From an uncultured bacterium (lineage in GTDB: Bacteria > Bacillota > Clostridia > Oscillospirales > Butyricicoccaceae), in NCBI GenBank assembly GCA_905215125.1, contig CAJMOV010000016.1, forward strand, positions 1 to 15,967: a stretch of DNA of 15,967 bases, written 5' to 3'. The notes beneath the pieces are model-generated. The model did no database searches. It was not told the origin of the DNA and worked only from the letters and a program-made list of their open reading frames with translations. Shown one piece after another: positions 7,280 through 14,366 of this stretch. The translations under genes were made by a program, and so were the position numbers. Each line of letters opens with the position of its first letter. The stretch's first letter is position 1.

Positions 7280-8726
7280 GCCCTCTTATAAGCAAAAGCA
7301 ATCGACGGGGCTGCAGTGGGTTTTTGACGAGCTGCACCCTGTTTCTGCATACGGACATGAGCGTTTGCACGCTCTGCGCCCCTATGCGCCTGAGGAAAGG
7401 GAGGAGCTGGAGAGGGAGCTGGACGCGGTTGCTCGTCTGCTTTCGGCAGACGTCGATATGGTCGGCGTTTTCTCCCAGCTTCGGCACGGGTTTGTACATG
7501 TCAAGAATTTACGTCGTACCTTTGTGCGCTGCCGCGAGGTGACGTTGAGCGAGGTCGAGCTGTTTGAGATCAAGTCCTTCCTGCTTCAGCTGGAGCGCGC
7601 AGCGCCTCTTGCGCGGAGGCTGGAAGAAGAATTGGGCGTGCAGGGCACAGCGCTCGATCCATGCGCCGGCGCGCTTGCGCTGCTGGATATCGACGGCCGG
7701 CACACGGCCGCCTTTTCCGTCAGCGATCGCTATTCTGAAGCGCTGGCCGCTGTGCGGAAGGAGAAGCGGGAGCTTGAAGAAGAGATCCGACGTCTGGGCC
7801 GGCCGGGTGGCGACGAATTGCAGGTCCGGCGCACCGCCGTCATCGCGCGCGAGGAGCAGGAAGAGCTGGCTGTCCGCGAAAGGCTGACTGAGGGACTGCG
7901 TGCCTGGATGGATGCGCTGGAGGAAAACGCCGACCGCATCGGCCGCATAGATTTGCTGATAGAAAAGGCCAGACTGGCCCGGCAGTGGGGCGGCGTGCGC
8001 CCTGAGCTGACGGGCGGCACCCACATCTGTCTGCGGCAGATGAAAAACCCCTACGTCGCGCAGGCCGTGCAGCACAGCGGCGGGCGCTTTACGCCGGTTG
8101 ACATTACGCTGACGGGCGGCGCTACCGTCATTACCGGGGCCAATATGGGGGGGAAAAGCGTTGCGCTGCGCACCGTCGTCCTCAACGTCGTGCTGACGCA
8201 CATGGGCTTTTTCCCCTTTGCCGAAAGCGCCCGGATTCCTATGCTGGACGACGTATTTCTCATCGCCGAGGACGGACAGTCAATCGGGCAGGGGCTGTCC
8301 AGCTTCGGCGCTGAGATATCGTCTCTGGGGGAGGCGCTCGACGCCATGCGGGGCAGGAAATGCCTGCTGGTGCTGGACGAGTTTGCGCGCGGAACCAACC
8401 CCGAGGAGGGGGGACGCATTGTGCGCGCCCTGGTGCGCTATCTCAATGAGCAGGACTGTATTTCCTTGTTGGCTACCCACTATGACGGCGCGGCGCAGTA
8501 CGCGGCGGGGCATTACCAGGTTGCCGGCCTGCGGGACGTCGACACCGCGCAGCTGAAGCAGGCGCTCAACGTCAGCGGCGGAGGGATGGAGGTTATCCAG
8601 CGCACGATGGATTACCGCCTGCTGCCAGTCGGTGCGCAGGAAAGCTGCCCGCGCGACGCGCTGACCATTTGCCGCTTGCTGCTGCCGCAGAGGGATCTGA
8701 TGGAAATGATCGAACAAAGCTATTGA
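7272..8726 (+). CDS. kamC: KamC-like MutS-family ATPase, probable lysine 5,6-aminomutase reactivase ATPase
   Basis: The 484-residue protein has the C-terminal ATPase domain of MutS. It shows TGANMGGKSV (Walker A; MutS has TGPNMGGKST), LSSFGAEISSL (signature), LLVLDEFARGTNPEEGG (Walker B and D-loop) and LLATHYD (switch histidine). The N-terminal half is helical with a charged coiled-coil-like stretch (about residues 155-215) that resembles the MutS lever and clamp. It lacks the mismatch-recognition domain and is far shorter than MutS (about 850-900), so DNA repair is unlikely. Its place beside kamB and the lysine 5,6-aminomutase genes points to cofactor repair of that enzyme. The stop codon lies inside the -35 box of the next operon's promoter. 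Confidence 0.8.
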   Translation: MLEPSYKQKQSTGLQWVFDELHPVSAYGHERLHALRPYAPEEREELERELDAVARLLSADVDMVGVFSQLRHGFVHVKNLRRTFVRCREVTLSEVELFEIKSFLLQLERAAPLARRLEEELGVQGTALDPCAGALALLDIDGRHTAAFSVSDRYSEALAAVRKEKRELEEEIRRLGRPGGDELQVRRTAVIAREEQEELAVRERLTEGLRAWMDALEENADRIGRIDLLIEKARLARQWGGVRPELTGGTHICLRQMKNPYVAQAVQHSGGRFTPVDITLTGGATVITGANMGGKSVALRTVVLNVVLTHMGFFPFAESARIPMLDDVFLIAEDGQSIGQGLSSFGAEISSLGEALDAMRGRKCLLVLDEFARGTNPEEGGRIVRALVRYLNEQDCISLLATHYDGAAQYAAGHYQVAGLRDVDTAQLKQALNVSGGGMEVIQRTMDYRLLPVGAQESCPRDALTICRLLLPQRDLMEMIEQSY

Positions 8727-8751
8727 CAAACGCGGAAAAAAACGGTATGCT
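8723..8751 (+). promoter_or_regulatory. Strong SigA-type promoter of the lysine fermentation operon
   Basis: A perfect TTGACA (8723-8728) and TATGCT (8746-8751) are separated by 17 nt, predicting a start near 8758. The -35 box contains the kamC TGA stop. Expression of kal to kamE therefore does not need read-through from the upstream genes and is set mainly by the leader RNA. Confidence 0.8.
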
Positions 8752-8774
8752 TTTATTAACGACATCTTAATATT

Positions 8775-8945
8775 GAGTGAATAGAGGCGCGAAGAATCAG
8801 GTAGGTCTCGGTTGATGGGCGGCAGATGCCCGGTGCCGGGGGTGAATGGGTTTTTCGCCGAAAGGGTTCGCCGTATCGCCGCGGGAACACTTGGGGGCTG
8901 CGCTCAGCGCGCTGTTCCTGTCATGTTTGCACATGAAGAGCTATT
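8775..8945 (+). promoter_or_regulatory. Lysine riboswitch (L-box) aptamer
   Basis: The conserved L-box blocks occur in order: AGAGGCGCGAA (8783-8793), GGTAGG (8800-8805), GGGGTGAATGGG (8839-8850), TCGCCGAA (8855-8862), CTTGGGGGCTG (8890-8900) and CTGTCAT (8918-8924). Helices can be drawn. P1 is AATAG 8780-8784 with CTATT 8941-8945. P2 is CTCGG 8807-8811 with CCGGG 8836-8840, capped by GGGC/GCCC. P4 is GGAACA 8884-8889 with TGTTCC 8913-8918. P5 is TCATGT/ACATGA with a TTGC loop (8921-8936). P1 and P5 sit as in Bacillus subtilis lysC. The ligand is lysine by family, and the downstream genes degrade lysine. The 3' strand of P1 is also part of the terminator, which predicts activation by lysine. 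Confidence 0.85.
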
Positions 8946-8974
8946 GATCTTTTCTTGAGATCAATAGCTTTTTT
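8940..8974 (+). terminator. Riboswitch-controlled intrinsic terminator
   Basis: GCTATTGATC (8940-8949) pairs perfectly with GATCAATAGC (8959-8968), followed by six T (8969-8974). CTATT 8941-8945 is also the 3' strand of riboswitch P1, so the terminator and P1 cannot form together. Lysine-stabilised P1 would leave only about five inner base pairs of the terminator. This is the arrangement of ON switches. Confidence 0.88.
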
Positions 8975-9216
8975 GTTATTCTGGGGACAAGAGTGCCTGT
9001 CCGCAGAACGCAGGGCATGAAGCGCTATGAACCAAATGGATTCTTTTGGTTTGTGGTGCTTTTTTATTTGCGCCATTTTTCAAAGCCCTATTCATAAGGC
9101 GGCGGAACCGACGATGCGGATAGCAAGCGCTTTAGGGAAAAACTGTATTTGGCAAATCAGGATTCAGATACATTCAGCTTTTAGAAAGCGGTAAAAATTG
9201 AAGGGGGAATGAAAGG
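8975..9216 (+). other. Rest of the long leader before kal, no gene seen
   Basis: Between the riboswitch terminator and kal I find no convincing open frame. It contains a second terminator-like hairpin (9020-9065) and, after it, about 150 nt with no clear promoter. TTGCGC at about 9069 followed after 17 nt by TTCATA is a weak match. A small GCTTT-TAG-AAAGC hairpin lies near 9178-9190. The kal ribosome binding site AAGGGGG is at 9201-9207. GGCGGAACCG near 9103-9112 recalls part of a T-box but lacks the rest of one. Confidence 0.5.
9020..9065 (+). terminator. Second, tandem terminator-like hairpin in the kal leader
   Basis: The arm 9020-9036 (AAGCGCTATGAACCAAA) pairs along its full 17 bases with 9045-9061, including several G-T wobbles, around an 8-nt loop. 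The T-run at 9060-9065 overlaps the 3' end of that arm. It has the shape of an intrinsic terminator, though weaker than the one before it. It lies on the path from the promoter to kal, so it must be leaky, regulated or only structural. Confidence 0.6.
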
Positions 9217-9609
9217 ATGAAATCCACTATTCGGCTGCGTATGAGCGCACATGACGCCCACTATGGCGGCAATCTGGTCGACGGGGCGCGTATGCTGGGG
9301 CTGTTCGGCGACGTGGCGACTGAGCTGCTCATCCTGCACGACGGCGACGAGGGCTTATTCCGCGCCTACGACAGCGTGGAGTTTTTGGCGCCCGTTTATG
9401 CGGGGGACTACATCGAAGCGACAGGAGAAATCACTGAGGTGGGAAATACCTCGCGCAAAATGGTTTTTGAGGCGCGCAAGGTCATCGGGCCGCGGCCCGA
9501 TATCAACGATTCCGCCTGCGACGTGCTGGAGACGCCCGTCGTCGTCTGCCGCGCCAGCGGCACCTGTGTCGTGCCGCGCGACAAGCAGCGCAAGGGGGGG
9601 AAGCTGTAA
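9217..9609 (+). CDS. kal: 3-aminobutyryl-CoA ammonia lyase (Kal)
   Basis: The 130-residue protein has a hot-dog fold pattern, with DAHYGGNLVDGARMLGLFGDVATEL followed by VEFLAPVYAGDYIEATGEI, as in MaoC-like and Kal enzymes. Kal removes ammonia from L-3-aminobutyryl-CoA to give crotonyl-CoA, the last specific step of lysine fermentation before butyrate formation. AAGGGGG at 9201-9207 lies 9 nt before the ATG. Its TAA overlaps the ATG of kce (TAATG). The length and the position directly ahead of kce match known lysine-fermentation clusters. It is the first gene behind the lysine riboswitch. Confidence 0.92.
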   Translation: MKSTIRLRMSAHDAHYGGNLVDGARMLGLFGDVATELLILHDGDEGLFRAYDSVEFLAPVYAGDYIEATGEITEVGNTSRKMVFEARKVIGPRPDINDSACDVLETPVVVCRASGTCVVPRDKQRKGGKL

Positions 9610-10433
9610 TGGAAAAGCTGATCATCACCGCCTGCATTTGCGGGGCGGAAGTCACTAAGCAGCACAATCCGGCGGTGCCCTATAGTGTGGAGGAAATCGC
9701 CCGGGAAGCCAAGAGCGCCTATGACGCCGGCGCTTCCATCATCCACCTGCATGTGCGGTGGGACGACGGCACGCCGACCCAGGACAAAGGCCGCTTTGCC
9801 GAATGCTTTGACGCCATCCGGGCCCTTTGTCCCGACGTCATTATTCAGCCCTCTACGGGCGGGGCGGTCGGCATGTCTAATGACGAGCGGCTACAGCCCA
9901 TTGAGCTTCGGCCCGAAATGGCGACGCTTGACTGCGGCACCTGTAACTTCGGCGGCGACGAAATTTTCGTCAACACGGAAAACATGATCGCCGACTTTGG
10001 GAAAAAGATGATTGATCTCGGCATCAAGCCGGAAATCGAAGTCTTTGACAAGGGCATGATCGACATGGCCCTGCGCCTGAGAAAAAGGGGATTTATTCTG
10101 GATCCCATGCACTTTGATTTTGTCATGGGGGTCAACGGCGGTATTACGGGGGAAATGCGAGACCTGGTCTTTATGAAAGAAAGCCTTCCGGCCGGCAGCA
10201 CCTGGACGGCAGCCGGCGTCGGCAGGTTCGAGTTTCCCGTTGTCACCGGCGCCATTTTGATGGGCGGCCACGCTCGCGTCGGGTTTGAAGATAACGTCTA
10301 CCTGTCCAAGGGAACCCTGGCGCGCAGCAACGGCGAGCTGGTGGAAAAAGCCGTCCGCATTTCTCGCGAGCTGGGCCGCGAAATTGCAGGCCCGGCCGAG
10401 GTGCGGGACATCCTGGGGCTCAAGGCGAGATAA
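9609..10433 (+). CDS. kce: 3-keto-5-aminohexanoate cleavage enzyme (Kce)
   Basis: The 274-residue protein belongs to the BKACE (DUF849) family. It condenses 5-amino-3-oxohexanoate with acetyl-CoA and splits it into acetoacetate and 3-aminobutyryl-CoA. The zinc-binding HLH motif is at H46 and H48 (IIHLHVR), the acid E14 lies in CGAEV, S82 in PSTGG and T106 in EMATLDCG. R223 and E227 in ARVGFEDN fit the arginine and third zinc ligand of the characterised Cloacimonas enzyme, shifted by about three residues. These residue positions strongly favour true Kce over other BKACE members. It overlaps kal by one base and is followed 43 nt later by the kdd-kamA frame. Confidence 0.95.
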   Translation: MEKLIITACICGAEVTKQHNPAVPYSVEEIAREAKSAYDAGASIIHLHVRWDDGTPTQDKGRFAECFDAIRALCPDVIIQPSTGGAVGMSNDERLQPIELRPEMATLDCGTCNFGGDEIFVNTENMIADFGKKMIDLGIKPEIEVFDKGMIDMALRLRKRGFILDPMHFDFVMGVNGGITGEMRDLVFMKESLPAGSTWTAAGVGRFEFPVVTGAILMGGHARVGFEDNVYLSKGTLARSNGELVEKAVRISRELGREIAGPAEVRDILGLKAR

Positions 10434-10476
10434 AACAACAAAGCTACATACAATCAATCGACAGGAGGAGTAAATT

Positions 10477-12801
10477 ATGGCTATGAAAGGCAACAAATAC
10501 GGCGTACACCGCGTTATCGAACCCAAAGGGGTACTGACGCAGGCAGCATACCGCATTGACAACGATATGAGCAAGCGTTACTCTAACGAAATTATCTGCG
10601 ACGTCATTTCGCTGAATATTGATTCGGCGTCCTTTACACAGATCGAGGATGCCTGCGGCCACGACCCCAAGAAGATTGGGGATATGATCCTCTCTATCGT
10701 GGCCGAGCGCGGCAAGCAGCAGAATCCCGTCACCGGGTCGGGCGGTATGTTCATCGGCAAGGTGGCGTATATCGGAGAAGACCTGGTCGAGACCTGCGGG
10801 CTCAAGGTGGGGGACAAAATCGCATCCCTCGTCTCGCTGTCCATGACACCGCTCAAGATCGATAGAATCAAGGAAATCCACATGGACATTGACCGTGTAG
10901 ACATCGACGGCCAGGCCGTGCTGTTTGAAAGCGCCATCTATGCCAAGCTGCCTGACGACATGAGCGAAGCGCTGGCGCTGGCCGCTCTCGACGTTGCAGG
11001 AGCGCCGGCCCAGGCGCGCAAGCTGCCCAAGGAGGGGGACAGCGTCCTCATTCTGGGTGCCAACGGTAAGTCGGGCGTGCTGTGCGGCTACGAAGCGCTG
11101 AAAAAGGTCGGTCCGAGCGGCAACGTCGTCGGCGTCGTCCGCAACCCTAAGCAGGTTGACGATCTGATGAAGCTGGGCGTTTACAGCAAGGTTATCGTCG
11201 CCAGCGCGACCGAGCCGGTCGCCGTGCTGGAAGCGGCACTTGAGGCCAACGGCGGCAGGGAATACGATATCTCCATTTCCTGCGTCAATGTGGAAAACTG
11301 CGAGATGAGCGCCATCCTGCCAGTGCGCGACGGCGGAATCGTCTATTTCTTCTCCATGGCGACCAGCTTTACCAAGGCGGCGTTGGGCGCCGAAGGGGTG
11401 GGCAAGGACGTCACCATGATCGTCGGCAACGGCTACACCAAGGACCATGCGGACATCACCCTCAACATTCTGCGCGAAAGCGAAAAGCTGCGCAAGCTCT
11501 TTGACGAAAAATACTTGAAAGGGGCCGGCGCAATGCAGGCATACCGCAAAAGCCGTGAACCGGGCATGTTCCGCGATGTGTCCGACCGGGATTGGAACGA
11601 CTGGAAATGGCAGGTCCGCAACCGCGTTGAAACGCTGGAGGATCTCAAAAAGCATCTTGATCTTTCGCCTGAGGAAGAGGACGGCGTCAAAAAATGCCTG
11701 GGCACCCTGCGCATGGCCATCACGCCATATTATCTCTCCCTGATCGATCCCCGTAGTCCTCACGATCCCATACGCCGCCAGGCGGTGCCGACGGCTGACG
11801 AGGTTTACCGCTCTCCGGCCGATGTGCTCGACCCGCTGCATGAGGACACCGATTCCCCCGTGCCAGGGCTGACCCACCGCTACCCCGACCGCGTGCTGCT
11901 GCTGCTGACGGATCAGTGCTCGATGTACTGCCGGCACTGCACCCGCCGCCGCTTTGCCGGGCAGAAGGACAGCGCCGTCGCCATGGAGCAGATTGACCGG
12001 TGCATCGACTATGTCGCACGCACGCCGCAGGTACGCGACGTGCTGCTGTCCGGCGGCGACCCTCTGCTTTTAAGCGATGAGCGGCTGGAGAGCATTATCT
12101 CCCGTCTGCGCGCCATTGAGCATGTGGAAATCATCCGCATCGGCTCGCGTACCCCGGTCGTGTGCCCTCAGCGCATTACGCCCGAGCTGTGCAGCATGCT
12201 TAAGAAATACCATCCCATTTGGCTCAACACCCACTTCAATCACCCGGATGAAATCACCGAAGAATCGGCGGCTGCCTGCGCCCGCCTGGCCGACGCTGGC
12301 ATCCCGCTGGGCAACCAGACGGTGCTGCTCGCTGGCGTCAACGACTGCGTGCATGTCATGAAGCAGCTGGTGCAGGCTTTGGTGCGCATCCGCGTGCGGC
12401 CCTATTACATCTACCAATGCGACCTGTCCTACGGGCTGGAGCACTTCCGGACCCCGGTGTCGAAGGGTATTGAAATCATCGAGGGCCTGCGCGGCCACAC
12501 GTCAGGCTACTGTGTGCCCACCTTTGTCGTCGACGCGCCGGGCGGCGGCGGCAAGACCCCCGTCATGCCCAATTATGTCATCTCACAGAGCGCCCACCGC
12601 GTCATCCTTCGTAATTTTGAGGGGGTCATTACCACCTATACCGAGCCGGAAAATTACCGCGAAACCTGCCAGTGTGAAGTGTGCCGGGGCGAAAAAAAGG
12701 CCGATCTCATCGGCGTGGCCGGCCTGGAGCAGGGCAGCCAGCTTTCGCTTGAGCCGGTCGGGCTGGCGCGTAACACACGGCATCGGAGTGATAGCGTATG
12801 A
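10477..12801 (+). CDS. kdd-kamA: Kdd-KamA fusion: 3,5-diaminohexanoate dehydrogenase joined to lysine 2,3-aminomutase
   Basis: One open frame of 774 residues encodes two full-length enzymes. Residues 1 to ~348 are Kdd, with the nucleotide-binding loop ILGANGKSG at 192-200; it oxidises 3,5-diaminohexanoate to 5-amino-3-oxohexanoate with NAD(P). Residues 353-774 are KamA, the radical SAM, PLP-dependent enzyme turning L-lysine into L-beta-lysine. C481, C485 and C488 (CSMYCRHC) bind the iron-sulfur cluster. K693 in GGGGKTP is the PLP lysine. CQCEVC near the C-terminus is the zinc site. No stop separates them. AAAGGGG at 11518-11524 sits 8 nt before the in-frame ATG at 11533 (M353), so KamA may also be made alone. 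AGGAGG at 10463-10468 supports the Kdd start. One extra A in the A-run at 11507-11511 could also explain the join. The end overlaps kamD (ATGA). Confidence 0.93.
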   Translation: MAMKGNKYGVHRVIEPKGVLTQAAYRIDNDMSKRYSNEIICDVISLNIDSASFTQIEDACGHDPKKIGDMILSIVAERGKQQNPVTGSGGMFIGKVAYIGEDLVETCGLKVGDKIASLVSLSMTPLKIDRIKEIHMDIDRVDIDGQAVLFESAIYAKLPDDMSEALALAALDVAGAPAQARKLPKEGDSVLILGANGKSGVLCGYEALKKVGPSGNVVGVVRNPKQVDDLMKLGVYSKVIVASATEPVAVLEAALEANGGREYDISISCVNVENCEMSAILPVRDGGIVYFFSMATSFTKAALGAEGVGKDVTMIVGNGYTKDHADITLNILRESEKLRKLFDEKYLKGAGAMQAYRKSREPGMFRDVSDRDWNDWKWQVRNRVETLEDLKKHLDLSPEEEDGVKKCLGTLRMAITPYYLSLIDPRSPHDPIRRQAVPTADEVYRSPADVLDPLHEDTDSPVPGLTHRYPDRVLLLLTDQCSMYCRHCTRRRFAGQKDSAVAMEQIDRCIDYVARTPQVRDVLLSGGDPLLLSDERLESIISRLRAIEHVEIIRIGSRTPVVCPQRITPELCSMLKKYHPIWLNTHFNHPDEITEESAAACARLADAGIPLGNQTVLLAGVNDCVHVMKQLVQALVRIRVRPYYIYQCDLSYGLEHFRTPVSKGIEIIEGLRGHTSGYCVPTFVVDAPGGGGKTPVMPNYVISQSAHRVILRNFEGVITTYTEPENYRETCQCEVCRGEKKADLIGVAGLEQGSQLSLEPVGLARNTRHRSDSV
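11518..11535 (+). promoter_or_regulatory. Internal ribosome binding site and ATG for KamA within the fused frame
   Basis: AAAGGGG (11518-11524), then 8 nt, then ATG (11533-11535), in frame with KamA. The position fits the start of stand-alone KamA proteins, which begin about 10-15 residues before the LFKDVSDADW-like segment (here MFRDVSDRDW). It suggests that KamA was, or still is, translated separately. Confidence 0.6.
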
Positions 12802-14366
12802 AAAGCAAGCTGTCGCTTGATGCCGGGCTGATTGCGCAGGCTCGGGAGTCGGCACGTTTTGTAGCGGACGACGTGCAGAGGTATATTGATATGCATACGA
12901 CGGTCGCTGTCGAGCGGGCGGTTTGCCGCCTGTTGGGGGTGGATGGCGTCAGCGCAGACGATGTACCGCTGCCCAATGTCGTTGTCGATCATTTGCTGGA
13001 AAAGGGGGCGCTGGCCAGGGGCGCCGCCTTTTGGCTGGGAAGCGCCATGGCGCAGACCGGTAAAACGCCCTGCGAAATTGCCCGGGAAATTGCTGAGGAT
13101 CGCCTTGCTTTAACGGCTCTGCCCCCTGCAAACGACCGCGCTATCGAGCAGGCGCTGCATGGCCCCGTGCAGTCGGCGCTGGAGCGCATTTTGCGTCACC
13201 GCCGCGGCCGGGAAGGGTTTATCGCGTCGCACGGCGGGGAAAAGCAGGGGCCGTGGCTGTACCTCATTGTGGCGACGGGCAATATTTACGAGGATATCGT
13301 CCAGGCCAAGGCGGCTGCAAAGCAAGGGGCCGATGTCATCGCCGTCATCCGTACGACGGGGCAGTCGCTGCTCGACTACGTCCCCTATGGCGCGACGACA
13401 GAAGGGTTTGGCGGCACCTACGCCACGCAGGAAAACTTCCGCCTGATGCGGGCTGCGCTCAATGAGGTGGGCGAGCAGGAGGGGCGCTATATCCGCCTTT
13501 GCAACTACTGCTCCGGCCTGTGCATGCCAGAAATTGCCGCCATGGGCGCGCTGGAGGGGCTGGACGTTATGCTCAACGACGCGCTGTATGGTATCCTATT
13601 CCGCGACATCAATATGAAACGGACCATTGTCGACCAGTATTTCTCGCGTGTCATCAACGGCTTTGCCGGAGTCATCATCAATACAGGGGAAGACAATTAC
13701 CTGACGACGGCTGATGCCGTCGAGGAAGCGCATACCGTACTGGCCAGCCAGTTCCTCAATGAGCAGTTCGCCCTTCAGGCTGGCCTGCCGGAGGAGCAGA
13801 TGGGGCTGGGCCATGCCTTTGAAATTTCGCCCGACGTGCGCAACGGATTTTTATTTGAGCTTGCACAGGCGCAGATGGCGCGGGAAATTTTCCCCAAAGC
13901 GCCGCTGAAATACATGCCGCCGACCAAGTTCATGACGGGCAATATCTTCCGCGGCCATGTACAGGACGCCCTGTTCAACATGACGACCATTTTAACCGGA
14001 CAGAAGATCCACCTGCTGGGCATGATGACCGAGGCTATCCACACCCCCTTTATGTCAGACCGCGCGCTTTCCATTGAAAATGCGCAGTATATCTTCCGCA
14101 CCATGGCTGACCTGGGGGAGGAAATCCAGTTTAGGCAGGGCGGAATCATCCAGTCGCGCGCAGCGGAGGTGCTGGAAAAGGCGGCGGCCCTGCTGCGCGA
14201 TATCGAGGGCCTGGGCCTGTTCCAGACGCTGGAGCGGGGTATTTTTGCCGATATCAAGCGCCCGCAGGATGGCGGCAAGGGACTGGCCGGCGTCGTGCCA
14301 AAGGAACAGGGGTACTTCAACCCCTTTATTCCACTGATGAAAGGGAAGGGGGGCGCCGACGCATGA
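12798..14366 (+). CDS. kamD: Lysine 5,6-aminomutase alpha subunit (KamD)
   Basis: The 522-residue protein matches the large, PLP/TIM-barrel subunit of lysine 5,6-aminomutase in length and in motifs such as VIAVIRTTGQSLLDYVPYGA, GGTYATQENFRLMR, NYCSGLCMPEIA and FAGVIINTGEDNYL. With KamE it converts beta-lysine to 3,5-diaminohexanoate using adenosylcobalamin and PLP. A tyrosine at 264 (NDALYG) is at the place of the PLP-stacking tyrosine (Tyr263) reported for the Clostridium sticklandii enzyme; this alignment is by eye. The ATG overlaps the kamA stop by 4 nt with GGAG upstream, and its own stop overlaps kamE in the same way. Confidence 0.95.
   Translation: MKSKLSLDAGLIAQARESARFVADDVQRYIDMHTTVAVERAVCRLLGVDGVSADDVPLPNVVVDHLLEKGALARGAAFWLGSAMAQTGKTPCEIAREIAEDRLALTALPPANDRAIEQALHGPVQSALERILRHRRGREGFIASHGGEKQGPWLYLIVATGNIYEDIVQAKAAAKQGADVIAVIRTTGQSLLDYVPYGATTEGFGGTYATQENFRLMRAALNEVGEQEGRYIRLCNYCSGLCMPEIAAMGALEGLDVMLNDALYGILFRDINMKRTIVDQYFSRVINGFAGVIINTGEDNYLTTADAVEEAHTVLASQFLNEQFALQAGLPEEQMGLGHAFEISPDVRNGFLFELAQAQMAREIFPKAPLKYMPPTKFMTGNIFRGHVQDALFNMTTILTGQKIHLLGMMTEAIHTPFMSDRALSIENAQYIFRTMADLGEEIQFRQGGIIQSRAAEVLEKAAALLRDIEGLGLFQTLERGIFADIKRPQDGGKGLAGVVPKEQGYFNPFIPLMKGKGGADA

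Noticed and set aside
7272..8726. DNA mismatch repair protein MutS or MutS2
   Set aside because: Only the ATPase part resembles MutS. The mismatch-binding domain and the MutS2 Smr domain are missing, and the context is aminomutase genes.
9103..9118. Possible T-box fragment (GGCGGAACCG)
   Set aside because: The conserved T-box antiterminator sequence, specifier stem and paired terminator are not present; only a few bases agree.
10444..11937. 497-residue minus-strand open frame opposite kdd
   Set aside because: The plus strand encodes Kdd and KamA with catalytic motifs; the antisense frame is a GC-driven shadow.
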